Positions 24,184 to 33,384 of a DNA stretch of 63,041 nt are shown in pieces. The translations under genes and the position numbers were made by a program. Below the pieces are notes generated by a model. It did not search any database, had not been told where the DNA came from, and saw only the letters and a list, made by a program, of their open reading frames with translations. The number at the start of each line of letters is the position of its first letter. Within the stretch, counting starts at the first letter, position 1. This DNA comes from Oscillospiraceae bacterium (lineage in GTDB: Bacteria > Bacillota > Clostridia > Oscillospirales > Oscillospiraceae), in the NCBI GenBank assembly GCA_017621795.1, contig JAGASJ010000012.1, forward strand, positions 1 to 63,041, given 5' to 3'.

Positions 24184-25221
24184 ATGAAAAAAGCGCTAAT
24201 CGCAATGAGTGGTGGTGTGGACAGCTCTGTAGCGGCATATATTGCGGTAGAGCAGGGTTATCTCTGCGGCGGCGCAATGATGCACCTGTGGAGCGAAAAC
24301 GGTGTTTTGGACTGCCGGGACGCCGCATCTGTTGCCAAAAAGCTGAATATCCCTTTTCATATTTTTGAGGCAAAAAACGTTTTTTGCGAAAATGTGATCG
24401 AACCCTTTATTTCTGACTACGAAAATGGCCTTACACCCAACCCCTGTATCCGCTGTAACCGCACTATAAAGTTCGGTTTCTTTGCAGATGAGGGAAAAAA
24501 ATTAGGCTACGACTACACCGTAACCGGGCACTACGCCCGCATTCGTTTTGATGAAGCATCCGGCAGATACCTTTTATACAAGGCATTGGACAGCAGCAAG
24601 GACCAAAGCTATTTTTTGGCCTTTATGACACAGCAGCAGCTCGCCTCCACCTTATTCCCCTTGGGAGAGCTTAGCAAAGAGCAGGTGCGGCAAATCGCCG
24701 AAGAACAGGGCTTTATTAACGCACACAAGAAGGATTCTCAGGATATTTGCTTTGTGCCTGACGGAGATTATAAGTCTTTTATGGAGCGATACACCGGCAA
24801 GCATTACCCCTGCGGAAGCTTTTTGGATATGGACGGCGCCACTGTGGGCACCCATCACGGTGCCGTGGGCTATACCTTAGGGCAGCGCAAAGGGTTAGGT
24901 CTTGCACTGGGTGAGCCTGTGTATGTTTGCGGCAAAGATATGCAGGCCAACACGGTCACTGTTGGCAAAGAATCCAATCTTTTTACCTCCACCTTGTACG
25001 CCCGCGATTGCGTTTTTATTCCCTTTGAACAGCCGGATGGACCTATGGAGGTTACGGTAAAGGCGCGTTCACGCCACAAAGAGCAGCCTGCCATCCTTTA
25101 TCCCCCGGAAAACGGGGTAATCAAGGTGGTATTTCAGCAGCCGCAACGGGCCATTACCCCCGGTCAGGCAGTGGTGCTGTATCAGGGTGATCTGGTGATC
25201 GGTGCGGGAATCATTGAATAA
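24184..25221 (+). CDS. mnmA: tRNA-specific 2-thiouridylase MnmA
   Basis: The 345-residue protein has the PP-loop AMSGGVDSSVAAYI, the catalytic Cys88 in TPNPCIRCNRTIKFG, Cys189 in DSQDICFVPDGDY, and the family motifs DQSYFLAF and GYTLGQRKGLG. It activates U34 of Lys, Glu and Gln tRNAs with ATP and inserts sulfur. The start at 24184 follows GGGAGG; an ATG 14 codons earlier would place that site inside the gene. A cysteine desulfurase is not adjacent. Confidence 0.96.
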   Translation: MKKALIAMSGGVDSSVAAYIAVEQGYLCGGAMMHLWSENGVLDCRDAASVAKKLNIPFHIFEAKNVFCENVIEPFISDYENGLTPNPCIRCNRTIKFGFFADEGKKLGYDYTVTGHYARIRFDEASGRYLLYKALDSSKDQSYFLAFMTQQQLASTLFPLGELSKEQVRQIAEEQGFINAHKKDSQDICFVPDGDYKSFMERYTGKHYPCGSFLDMDGATVGTHHGAVGYTLGQRKGLGLALGEPVYVCGKDMQANTVTVGKESNLFTSTLYARDCVFIPFEQPDGPMEVTVKARSRHKEQPAILYPPENGVIKVVFQQPQRAITPGQAVVLYQGDLVIGAGIIE

Positions 25222-25223
25222 CG

Positions 25224-25253
25224 GAAGTCCGGAGGAAACATCCTCCGGACTTC
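25224..25253. terminator. Terminator between convergent mnmA and the RluA-family gene
   Basis: A 13-bp GC-rich stem (25224-25236 with 25241-25253) and AACA loop sits between the two convergent stop codons. Confidence 0.82.
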
Positions 25254-25258
25254 TTGCA

Positions 25259-26221
25259 TTATTTATAATTGGGAAAATACTCCCCCACAAAGTCCACCTG
25301 CTCTACCTGAAAGGTTTTGCCGTTCAAATAGGAAAGCCCTTCCCCATCGGTGGTGAAGGTAAAGGTCAGCTTATAAGAATACAGTGCTTGGTAATTGCGC
25401 CCATAATTCTTATTCAGCTTTCCGTATTTGCCGTCTCCCAACAGCGGGTGACCTGCGTGGGCAAACTGGGCACGGATCTGATGGGTGCGCCCTGTGATCA
25501 GCTTGCATTCCACAAGGGACAGCCCCTTTTCCGTTGCCAAAACCTTGTAGTCCGTTTGACAGGACTTGGCGCCTGTTTGCGGCGTGTCGGTAACAAAAAC
25601 CCGATTCTTTTTGGCATCCTTGAACAGGTAACCCTTCAGGCTTCCCGCTTTTACCTTCGGTACGCCCTCCACGATGGCCAAATACCGCTTGTCCAGCTCC
25701 CGATCCTTGATCTTCTGATTCATCACACGCAAAGCCTCCGCCGTCTTTGCCGCAATTACGATACCGCCGGTATTGCGGTCGATGCGGTTGCACAGCGCAG
25801 GTGTGAAGGAATGCTCCTCCCGCGGACGCCACTCCCGCTTTTGATACAGATAAGCCTGAATGTGGTCGATCAAGGTTCTGCCGTACTCCGCGCCATCGTG
25901 AGGATGCACTGCCAAACCGGGGCGCTTATCCACAAGCAGAATGTTCTCATCCTCATATACAATGTGCAGCTTTGGTACTGCCACTGTCAAAAACCCATTA
26001 TCCTCCCGGGGTGCTTCAAAAAACTCGTCATTTATATATAATTGTAATACGTCCCCTTTTTGCAAACGGCTGTCCCGTTCCGCGCGCCCCCCGTTGAGCT
26101 TGATGCGCTTGATGCGGATATACTTCTGCGCCAGCGACGCGGGAAGCAGTGGGACACTTTTGGCTAAAAAACGGTCCAGCCGCTGACCGGCATCATTTTG
26201 ACCGATTACAAACTCTTTCAT
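25259..26221 (-). CDS. RluA-family 23S rRNA pseudouridine synthase
   Basis: The 320-residue protein has an N-terminal S4 RNA-binding domain (AGQRLDRFLAKSVP to GDVLQLYI). The synthase domain has the motif CNRIDRNTGGIVIAAKT, where Asp148 is the catalytic residue, and the C-terminal GRTHQIRAQFAHAGHPLLGDGKYG. RluC and RluD share this layout; RluC fits slightly better, but the target uridines are not certain. Its start overlaps the hprK stop by four bases (ATGA), and it has no strong ribosome site, so it likely depends on hprK translation. Confidence 0.92.
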   Translation of the reverse strand: MKEFVIGQNDAGQRLDRFLAKSVPLLPASLAQKYIRIKRIKLNGGRAERDSRLQKGDVLQLYINDEFFEAPREDNGFLTVAVPKLHIVYEDENILLVDKRPGLAVHPHDGAEYGRTLIDHIQAYLYQKREWRPREEHSFTPALCNRIDRNTGGIVIAAKTAEALRVMNQKIKDRELDKRYLAIVEGVPKVKAGSLKGYLFKDAKKNRVFVTDTPQTGAKSCQTDYKVLATEKGLSLVECKLITGRTHQIRAQFAHAGHPLLGDGKYGKLNKNYGRNYQALYSYKLTFTFTTDGEGLSYLNGKTFQVEQVDFVGEYFPNYK

Positions 26222-27162
26222 TTTTTACCTACTGTTTCTTCAAAATGGCGGTCGATCTGCTGGGTAAATTCCAAAGCGGGGTTATAGCCCATCTTCCGCT
26301 GACGGTTATTCATAGCCGCGACCTCCAAAATCACAGCAAGGTTACGGCCCGGGGTAATGGGAATGGTGTTCATGGGGACCTTTACGCCTAAAATCTCCAT
26401 ATACTGATCTTCCAGACCCAAGCGGTCATAGACCTCCTGATTGTTCCAAGGTACGATATTGACCACCAGGTCAATGTTATTTTCCGAACGAATAGCACTC
26501 ATACCGTAGAGCTTTGCCACGTTGATAATGCCAATGCCACGCAATTCCACGTAGTTGCGAATCAGGTTCGGTGCAGTACCGACCAAAATATTTTCCGCGA
26601 TCTTGCGGATATCCACAGCATCGTCGGCGATCAGTCGGTGACCGCGCTTGAGCAGCTCCACAGCGGCTTCACTTTTACCGATGCCGCTTTCACCAATAAG
26701 CAGCAAGCCCTCGCCGTAAATCTCCATCAGCACGCCGTGACGGGTGATAGAGGGTGCCAGCGCGATCTTTAAAAAGGCGGTGACCTCCGTAACGATCTGA
26801 CCGGTGGCGGTATCGGTGCGCAGTATGCTGACATCGTATTTTTTCGCCACTGCCAGGCACTCATCATCCACAGGCAAATTACGGGCCACCAGCATCGCAG
26901 GAAATCTTTGGGCAAATATGCGGCTATAGCTTTCGATGCGTTCTTCCGGTGTCAGATTGGCAACATAGCAGGATTCTGCATTACCGATCACCTGCAGACG
27001 CAGAGGCTCAAAGTGCTCCATAAAGCCGGCAAGCTGCAGACCGGGACGGGAAATATCCGCAACAGTCAGATGAACACGCTCATAATCCGTCGCCTGATAT
27101 GCGATCTCCAAATGCAGGTGCTCTACCAGTGTTTTCAGTAAAATACCCTCGTGCTCTGGCAT
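26218..27162 (-). CDS. hprK: HPr kinase/phosphorylase
   Basis: The 314-residue protein has the P-loop GESGIGKSEAAVELL, then HRLIADDAVDI, the family signature RNYVELRGIGIINV and the C-terminal NTIPITPGRNLAVILEVAAMN. It phosphorylates and dephosphorylates Ser46 of HPr and so controls carbon catabolite repression in low-GC Gram-positives. I place the start at the ATG at 27160-27162, five bases after GAGGTGG; a GTG three codons earlier overlaps that site. It is followed by the RluA-family gene in one transcript. Confidence 0.96.
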   Translation of the reverse strand: MPEHEGILLKTLVEHLHLEIAYQATDYERVHLTVADISRPGLQLAGFMEHFEPLRLQVIGNAESCYVANLTPEERIESYSRIFAQRFPAMLVARNLPVDDECLAVAKKYDVSILRTDTATGQIVTEVTAFLKIALAPSITRHGVLMEIYGEGLLLIGESGIGKSEAAVELLKRGHRLIADDAVDIRKIAENILVGTAPNLIRNYVELRGIGIINVAKLYGMSAIRSENNIDLVVNIVPWNNQEVYDRLGLEDQYMEILGVKVPMNTIPITPGRNLAVILEVAAMNNRQRKMGYNPALEFTQQIDRHFEETVGKK

Positions 27163-27194
27163 ATATGCCACCTCTTTCTTACGATTTTATATGT

Positions 27195-27223
27195 ATTATA
27201 GCGGTCAGCGCCCGGAATATCAA
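27195..27223 (-). promoter_or_regulatory. Promoter of hprK
   Basis: On the minus strand TTGATA (27218-27223) and TATAAT (27195-27200) are separated by 17 bases. Confidence 0.82.
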
Positions 27224-27262
27224 TAATATTTTCAAAAATCTAAAAAAATCATAAAAAAACAC

Positions 27263-27291
27263 TTGCTTTTTTTCAAATTCTCTGCTATCAT
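27263..27291 (+). promoter_or_regulatory. Promoter of rpmB
   Basis: TTGCTT (27263-27268) and TATCAT (27286-27291) are 17 bases apart, 62 bases before the start codon. Confidence 0.65.
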
Positions 27292-27353
27292 ATCAAAGCG
27301 TCTTGTAAAAGGCGTGATTTAGTGAGCCATCTACGGATAGGAGGTGCAGAGAA

Positions 27354-27542
27354 ATGGCGAAGTGTGATTACTGCGGTAAGGGCGTTACCTTTGGTATTAA
27401 GGTTTCCCACTCCCACAGACGTTCCAATCGGACATGGAAGCCCAACGTGAAGCGAGTGAAGGCCATTGTGAACGGTACGCCGTGCCACGTGTATGCCTGT
27501 ACCAGATGCCTGCGTTCCAACAAGGTCGAACGGGCTGTCTGA
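27354..27542 (+). CDS. rpmB: Ribosomal protein bL28
   Basis: The 62-residue protein begins MAKCDYCGKGVTFGIKVSHSHRRSNRTWKPNV, the bL28 signature. It is of the C+ type: two CxxC motifs (CDYC and CTRC) probably bind one zinc. AGGAGGT precedes the ATG. It is a single-gene unit between its own promoter and terminator. Confidence 0.98.
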   Translation: MAKCDYCGKGVTFGIKVSHSHRRSNRTWKPNVKRVKAIVNGTPCHVYACTRCLRSNKVERAV

Positions 27543-27560
27543 TTTATCCGCGTCATATTG

Positions 27561-27596
27561 AAGGAGAGTTGCATTGCAGCTCTCCTTTTATTTTTT
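27561..27596 (+). terminator. Terminator of rpmB
   Basis: A 12-bp stem with one wobble (27561-27572 with 27576-27587) is followed by a T-rich tract. Confidence 0.88.
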
Positions 27597-27614
27597 ATGC
27601 ACCATATCTTTTCT

Positions 27615-27642
27615 TTGCCTTTTGGAAAATATGTGGTATAAT
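27615..27642 (+). promoter_or_regulatory. Promoter of the YfhO-family gene
   Basis: TTGCCT (27615-27620) and TATAAT (27637-27642) are 16 bases apart, 30 bases before the start. Confidence 0.7.
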
Positions 27643-27672
27643 AAGTTCAATTAAAATGTAGGAGTGTTTGCT

Positions 27673-30534
27673 TTGAATATCTCTTCTTTCTTTTCCAAAT
27701 TAAAACCACGGCGGCTGACCTGTAAATCCCGGCAGCAGGAGACGAATTTTGCTCTGATCGCCTTTTTGATCACTTTTTTGGGAATGGGTACCGTGATGCT
27801 GGTCAAAGCATCGGTGATGCGAGCGCAGGATCCCAATTTTGTATACTCCACAATGAAATCCGATGCCTATCACCAGTACTTTCCCTTTTTTAAGGCCTAC
27901 AGAAAAGCCCTTTTAAGCGGTGACAGCCTGCTGTTTTCCTGGAATGTGGGTATGGGGCTGGATTACCTGGGGCTGATCGCCTACTATTTAGGCTCACCGC
28001 TGAATCTGCTCAGCGTACTCGTCCCCGAAGGCTGGCTTACCACCTACTTTACTATACTCAACCCCCTGCGTATGGGCTTGGCCGCGATGTTCTTTACCAT
28101 GTTCCTGAAAAAGGTATTCGGGCACAGCGATTTTACCGCTGCCCTGTTTGGCTGTTTCTATGCCACCTGCGCCTGGATGATGGGCTATCTGTGGAACTCC
28201 ATGTGGGTGGATACCTTCGCACTTCTGCCTTTGGTAATGATTGGTATGGTCAGTCTGCTCCGGGACAGGAATTTCGCCCTTTACACCGTTTCTCTGTTTT
28301 TGTCCGTCTTCATCAATTACTATATCGGTCTGTTTACCTGCATCTTTACACTGCTGGCTTTTATCCTTTATCAGGTATGCCATTTTACGACCTTCAAGCG
28401 TTTTTGGGAAGATCTGGGCCTTATGGCGCTTTTCACCATCCTGGCCATCGGTATGACTGCCATTTTGTCCCTGCCCACCCTGGCATCCCTGCAGACCACC
28501 TCCTCCAGCAACAACGTCTTCCCCAAAAAATTCGAGCTGAACATCGTGGATAAAGACAATTTCCTCGGCCTTTTGGAGGGTATGAAGCAGGTTGCCACCA
28601 ATACCTTTTGTATGGTAGAGCCCAATTATGTGGCCACGGAAGGTCTTCCCAATATTTACTGCGGTGTGTTTGCCAACATTTTTATTGTGCTGTTTCTCAC
28701 CACCAAGGATGTCCATTGGAGAGATCGGATCGGCAGTGTGCTTCTGCTGCTGTTCGTCAACGCCAGCTTCGTGATCCGTCAGCTGGATTATATTTGGCAC
28801 GGCTTCCACTTCACCAATATGATCCCCTATCGCTTCAGCTTTGTTTACAGCTTCATTATGCTGTATGTGGCCTACCGTGCCTGGCACCTGCGGGACAAGC
28901 TGCGCTTTTGGCAGATCCCCGCTGCTGTGGCGTTTACTGTGCTGATGTATTTTGCCTCCAACGCCCACAAGGATGCCGTGGTCGCCTTTAAAAGCATTTC
29001 CACGGCGAAGGACTTTAAAATTGACACGATCATTCCCTTTATAAATCTTCTGCTCATCGCCCTTTATTGCACCGCGCTTACACTGTATACCCTGCAATCA
29101 AGATCCAAAAATGATCCCCAAAAACACTCTGAAAAAAAGATCCTCCTGCAGCAGCAGAAATTCCAAAAAAGAAAGGCCTTTGCCGCGATCGCTATGACGG
29201 TGATCATTGCCGCGGAATTGGCACTGAATTTCATATCCTTCGGCCTGTTTTACGGCCCTACAAACCTGAACGGCTACCCCCGCGGCGGTGACGATGCCGC
29301 ACTGGTCTTCTCCATGATGAAGGAATTGGAGGATGATAACCTTTTCTACCGCACCGAAGTAACCTCCACCCAAACATTCAACGACGGCGCACTGAATGAC
29401 TATAACGGTATTACCACCTTCACCAGTTCCGCCAACACCAATATGGCCACCTTTATGAGTGCCTTGGGATACGGCGGCGCCCCCACCTGGAACAGATATG
29501 CCTTTAAAAACAGCTCCCCTGTCTGTAATCTGTTTTTCAATCTGAAATATATGGTTGAACGAAACGGAAAAGTGGCAGATAACCCCTACTTTGAGGATAT
29601 CTACCACTCCGGTGCGGTGCATCTGCTGAAAAACAACTATTATCTGCCGTTGGGATTTATGACCGATGAAGCGCTGTCGAAGGTGGACTTTGCAAACGCC
29701 GATACAGGCAATAAATTCGGTTTTCAAAACGATCTGATGTCTGCCGCATTGGGAGAACCAATAGATCCCTGGAATATCCTCACCGGCGAGCACATTGCCA
29801 TCACCACCTCCGGCGGAGCTACGGAAGCAGGATTAAACTATTCCACCATCTCCTCCTATTTAGGCTATGACTATTTTATGGGCAGTGCTACAGGCGGCAC
29901 AGCCATTTATGAATTTACCGCCCCCAGTGACGGCCTGTCCTGCCTGTACTTCTACACTTATCCCAACAAGGCCTCCATCACCATCAGCTACAGCTCCGAC
30001 GGTGAAAACTTCACAACCATCGGCACCGAACGGGAATCTCTGGCTTTTTCCCGTTCCGTATGCGATGTTCAGGCCGGTGACATCATCAAGGTGAGCGTAT
30101 CCTGCACCGCCAACAAGAAGAATTATTTGCGGATACAGTGCGCCATATTGGACCGGGACAAAATGGATTACGCCTTCAGCCGGCTCAGCCAGTCCACATT
30201 GCAGCTGACCACCTTCAAAAACACCTTTATTGAAGGCACTGTAGATTGCAAGCAGGACGGTCTTCTGTATACCTCCATCCCTCAGGCCGGCACCAACTGG
30301 CACGTTTATGTAGACGGCAAGGAAGAAGATGTGTCGCTGATCGGCAATGCCATGGTGGGCGTAAAGCTGTCCGAAGGCATACACACGGTCACCTTCCGCT
30401 ACAAAAACAGCGCCTACGAAACAGGACGCATTATTACACTTCTTTCGCTCCTTGTTTTTGCCGCACTGATCGGACTGCAATACTACTATAACAAAAAACG
30501 TCCTCAAGATCAAAAGGACGTCCACCGGATGTAA
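27673..30534 (+). CDS. YfhO-family multi-pass membrane protein (GT-C-like)
   Basis: The 953-residue protein carries the YfhO opening: a membrane helix, then the extracytoplasmic SDAYHQYFPFFKAYRKALLSG and GMGLDYLGLIAYYLGSPLNLL. About a dozen transmembrane segments follow to residue 530, then a long extracellular domain (about 540-920) and a last helix near the C terminus. YfhO of B. subtilis glycosylates lipoteichoic acid; the fold is that of GT-C enzymes using lipid-linked sugars. I prefer the TTG at 27673, eight bases after GGAG, over the GTG at 27664 that overlaps it. It is monocistronic. Confidence 0.88.
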   Translation: MNISSFFSKLKPRRLTCKSRQQETNFALIAFLITFLGMGTVMLVKASVMRAQDPNFVYSTMKSDAYHQYFPFFKAYRKALLSGDSLLFSWNVGMGLDYLGLIAYYLGSPLNLLSVLVPEGWLTTYFTILNPLRMGLAAMFFTMFLKKVFGHSDFTAALFGCFYATCAWMMGYLWNSMWVDTFALLPLVMIGMVSLLRDRNFALYTVSLFLSVFINYYIGLFTCIFTLLAFILYQVCHFTTFKRFWEDLGLMALFTILAIGMTAILSLPTLASLQTTSSSNNVFPKKFELNIVDKDNFLGLLEGMKQVATNTFCMVEPNYVATEGLPNIYCGVFANIFIVLFLTTKDVHWRDRIGSVLLLLFVNASFVIRQLDYIWHGFHFTNMIPYRFSFVYSFIMLYVAYRAWHLRDKLRFWQIPAAVAFTVLMYFASNAHKDAVVAFKSISTAKDFKIDTIIPFINLLLIALYCTALTLYTLQSRSKNDPQKHSEKKILLQQQKFQKRKAFAAIAMTVIIAAELALNFISFGLFYGPTNLNGYPRGGDDAALVFSMMKELEDDNLFYRTEVTSTQTFNDGALNDYNGITTFTSSANTNMATFMSALGYGGAPTWNRYAFKNSSPVCNLFFNLKYMVERNGKVADNPYFEDIYHSGAVHLLKNNYYLPLGFMTDEALSKVDFANADTGNKFGFQNDLMSAALGEPIDPWNILTGEHIAITTSGGATEAGLNYSTISSYLGYDYFMGSATGGTAIYEFTAPSDGLSCLYFYTYPNKASITISYSSDGENFTTIGTERESLAFSRSVCDVQAGDIIKVSVSCTANKKNYLRIQCAILDRDKMDYAFSRLSQSTLQLTTFKNTFIEGTVDCKQDGLLYTSIPQAGTNWHVYVDGKEEDVSLIGNAMVGVKLSEGIHTVTFRYKNSAYETGRIITLLSLLVFAALIGLQYYYNKKRPQDQKDVHRM

Positions 30535-30545
30535 TACGAATATGC

Positions 30546-30588
30546 AAAAAAGGTAGACAATGGAAACCACCATGTGTCTACCTTTTTT
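30546..30588. terminator. Bidirectional terminator after the YfhO-family gene
   Basis: The stem 30546-30559 with 30575-30588 begins with A6 and ends with T6, between convergent genes. Confidence 0.92.
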
Positions 30589-30618
30589 GACTTACGGGGA
30601 TATAGTCGTTTGACACAT

Positions 30619-31608
30619 TTATGTGCCAAACGGTGTACCAAAGATTGCAATCATAAGGGTGTACAGCAAAGGGATCGAAATAACGCAAAGGGTATGTGAG
30701 ATCAGCGCCATACTTGCGCCAGTCTCTGCATTTCCTCCGTACGCTTCCGGGAAAATCACGGTGTTTAGTCCAAGGGGTGCCGCAGTGGCAAAGAAACACA
30801 GGAAAAGCACATCGTTGCCGATCGAGATATCTAAAACAGAATTGGCAAGGGTCTTCACCCCAAAAAGGAACGCAATGAGTACGGCAGGAATAAAAACAAG
30901 ACGCAGAATCGTTGCAATGTAGACCTTCTTGTTTTTAAGCATACCAATAAAGTCGAATTTGGCGATCGTAACACCGGCAAGGAGCATTGCAACAGGTCCC
31001 ATACAAGCCTTCAGGGAATCCAGTGCGGATGTTAGAAACTTCGGAAGATATGCCCCCAGTCCCGACAGCCCCATCGCAATTCCCATAAGCATTGAAATGG
31101 TGTTTATGTTAAACAGACGTCTCATAAATGAGCCGTTTTCCTTATTTTGGGGTATTAAAACACCAATGCCCCACGTGTAGATCACCATGAGCAGCGGCAA
31201 GCAGAAAAGCTTGTAATAGGCCAGTATCTCCTCGCCAAAGAGGGCAAGCACGATCGGGTCGCCAATGTAACTGCAATTGGCAAAGGTAAGCGCATAGCTG
31301 TATACCCCTCGCTCAGCATTTTTTTCCTTGATAAATAAGCCTGAAAGTGGGATCGCAATGGCCATAGAAATGGCTACCGAAATGCCGGCCATGATCATAT
31401 TGATGCCGTGCGTCGAGAGGGATTCGGCGGTGCAATGCCGAAGCATGGTCATAAAGCTTAACGCCGGACAAAAGATCCAGGTTTCCATTTTTGCCATCGT
31501 ATTGCCGGCGGACGATGGCAGAATTTTTGTTTTTGACAATACAAAACCGGTGGCAATACAGAAAAAGAGTGTCAGCATCGGTGTGAGCGTTGCAAGAAAT
31601 GTTGCCAT
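30619..31608 (-). CDS. AEC-family transporter (auxin efflux carrier/malate permease type)
   Basis: The 329-residue membrane protein has about ten transmembrane segments in two repeats of five, the AEC arrangement (GFVLSKTKILP early, ANCSYIGDPIVLALFGEE in the middle, APLGLNTVIFPEAYGG late). Relatives export or import auxin-like and dicarboxylic acids; the substrate here is unknown. The start at 31608 follows AAGAGGT; the frame to 31653 runs into the promoter and was rejected. It is monocistronic with its own promoter. Confidence 0.9.
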   Translation of the reverse strand: MATFLATLTPMLTLFFCIATGFVLSKTKILPSSAGNTMAKMETWIFCPALSFMTMLRHCTAESLSTHGINMIMAGISVAISMAIAIPLSGLFIKEKNAERGVYSYALTFANCSYIGDPIVLALFGEEILAYYKLFCLPLLMVIYTWGIGVLIPQNKENGSFMRRLFNINTISMLMGIAMGLSGLGAYLPKFLTSALDSLKACMGPVAMLLAGVTIAKFDFIGMLKNKKVYIATILRLVFIPAVLIAFLFGVKTLANSVLDISIGNDVLFLCFFATAAPLGLNTVIFPEAYGGNAETGASMALISHTLCVISIPLLYTLMIAIFGTPFGT

Positions 31609-31638
31609 AATATTACCTCTTATAAATTTTTCACGGTT

Positions 31639-31667
31639 ATTATATGCCCGCATTATTGTCCCGTCAA
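31639..31667 (-). promoter_or_regulatory. Promoter of the AEC transporter gene
   Basis: On the minus strand TTGACG (31662-31667) and TATAAT (31639-31644) are separated by 17 bases. Confidence 0.85.
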
Positions 31668-31728
31668 GGATTATGACATTTTTTCAGAAAAAAGTGTAAT
31701 CATGATTGGGGTATAGCACTTTGCACTG

Positions 31729-31767
31729 TAATAGCCCAGTTCAGCACAAGACCGAACTGGGCTATTA
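31729..31767 (-). terminator. Hairpin at the end of the lysine transporter operon
   Basis: A 14-bp perfect stem (31729-31742 with 31754-31767) lies 26 bases past the last stop codon. The T run is weak on both strands, so termination strength is uncertain. Confidence 0.7.
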
Positions 31768-31793
31768 AAACTATAGCTTTTTAATGTCTGCTT

Positions 31794-32525
31794 TTATGTG
31801 TTGATGAAGCGGGACAGGAAATCCTTGGTCTCCTGCTTTTGGGGATTGCCGAAAATTTCCTCCGGTGTGCCCTGCTCACAAATCACGCCTTCATTCATAT
31901 AGACAACGCGGTTACTGACCTCCCGTGCAAAGCTCATTTCGTGGGTCACCACCAGCATGGTCATTCCCTCGGTGGCAAGCTGCTTCATAACCGCAAGCAC
32001 TTCGCCTACCATTTCCGGATCCAACGCAGAGGTAGGTTCGTCAAAAAGCAACACCTCCGGATTCATGGAAAGGGCTCGGGCAATAGCCACACGCTGCTTC
32101 TGACCACCGGAAAGCTGACGGGGTCGGGCGTTAATATAGGGCGTCATTCCAACCTTTTCCAGATAGAACATCGCCGTCTCCGCCGCTTCCGCTTTGGAAC
32201 GCTTAAGCACGTCTGTCTGACCGACAATGCAATTTTGCAAAACGGTCATATTGTTGAACAAATTGAAGTTCTGAAATACCATACCGACCTTTGCCCGATA
32301 CTTGGGCGCATTGACACCCCGGGAAAGGATATTCTCCTGCCGATAGTATATCTCGCCGGAGGTAGGCATTTCCAACAAATTCAGGCACCGAAGCAGTGTG
32401 GACTTCCCGGAGCCGGAGGCGCCGATCACAGAGATCACGTCCCCTGTATGTACCGCAAAGTCGATGTCCTTGAGCACTTCGTGGTTACCGAAGCTCTTGG
32501 AGAGATGTTTGATATCAATAATCAT
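31794..32525 (-). CDS. Amino-acid ABC transporter ATPase (lysine, by riboswitch)
   Basis: The 243-residue protein is a polar amino-acid type ABC ATPase: Walker [15 protein letters not shown] loop VFQNFNLF, signature [15 protein letters not shown], Walker [14 protein letters not shown] and the switch His in VVTHEMSF. It powers uptake with the permease and binding protein directly upstream in the operon (spacing one base to the permease stop). The family alone would not tell the amino acid; the lysine riboswitch upstream of the operon points to lysine. Confidence 0.96.
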   Translation of the reverse strand: MIIDIKHLSKSFGNHEVLKDIDFAVHTGDVISVIGASGSGKSTLLRCLNLLEMPTSGEIYYRQENILSRGVNAPKYRAKVGMVFQNFNLFNNMTVLQNCIVGQTDVLKRSKAEAAETAMFYLEKVGMTPYINARPRQLSGGQKQRVAIARALSMNPEVLLFDEPTSALDPEMVGEVLAVMKQLATEGMTMLVVTHEMSFAREVSNRVVYMNEGVICEQGTPEEIFGNPQKQETKDFLSRFINT

Positions 32526-32526
32526 A

Positions 32527-33366
32527 TTACTTCCCTCCCTTTTTCAGCTTGCCGGCATATTCCTTGCTTTGCTCATCGTAGTTACTGCCTCTTTTGGGGT
32601 GGCTGTAAGTACCGGCTGTCATTGTAAGACTGTCATCCTGCACCAATTCATAGTTTGCATTGCCGTCCAGCTTCCGTTCAACAAAACGAAGCAGGAAGGA
32701 AAACAGCAGCGTCAGGGTGAGATAGCCTACCATTTCGATCACGGCAGAGGGGAAATACTTGCTGTTCAGACCCACAATATTCCGATGGGTGGCAAAGAAA
32801 TCCACAAAGCCGATGACAAACATCACGGAAGTGTCCTTAATGTTGATAATCAAATTGTTACCGATTTGGGGAATGATGTTGCGCAGTACCTGGGGCATAA
32901 TCACCCGCCGCATAGTTTGCACGTGGGTCATACCGATGGCCTTGGCGCCTTCCGTCTGCCCGGGGTCAATGGAGATGATACCGCCACGCACTGATTCGGC
33001 CATATACGCGCCGGTATTGATGGATACGACGATGATCGCCGCAGTCCAAATATCCGCTACGCTGTAGGTAAAACCACAACCGTAGAAGATCAGCACCGCC
33101 TGCAGCACCATCGGCGTGCCGCGGAACACTTCCACATAAATGCGGACAATTACCCTGATCGCCTTCAGGATCACGCGCTTGAACACACTGTCGCTTTTAG
33201 TGCTGGGTATGGTATTGAGCACACCGCACACAAGGCCGATCACACAGCCGGCAACGGTGGCGACCACCGCCAAGATCAGGGTGTTCATCACGCCCCGCAG
33301 GTAGGCTTCGCCGTATACAGACCAAAGCCGACCTACATCGTCAAACAACTTGCTAAAACCGGTCAT
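32527..33366 (-). CDS. Amino-acid ABC transporter permease (lysine, by riboswitch)
   Basis: The 279-residue protein has the HEQRo/PAAT permease pattern: an N-terminal [15 protein letters not shown] segment, [19 protein letters not shown], the EAA loop [23 protein letters not shown] and [13 protein letters not shown]. About five membrane helices are visible. The C-terminal 45 residues are polar and longer than in most family members. It works as a dimer with the ATPase encoded next. The start follows GAGGA at moderate distance. Confidence 0.95.
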   Translation of the reverse strand: MTGFSKLFDDVGRLWSVYGEAYLRGVMNTLILAVVATVAGCVIGLVCGVLNTIPSTKSDSVFKRVILKAIRVIVRIYVEVFRGTPMVLQAVLIFYGCGFTYSVADIWTAAIIVVSINTGAYMAESVRGGIISIDPGQTEGAKAIGMTHVQTMRRVIMPQVLRNIIPQIGNNLIINIKDTSVMFVIGFVDFFATHRNIVGLNSKYFPSAVIEMVGYLTLTLLFSFLLRFVERKLDGNANYELVQDDSLTMTAGTYSHPKRGSNYDEQSKEYAGKLKKGGK

Positions 33367-33384
33367 AAATTCAACTATCCTCTA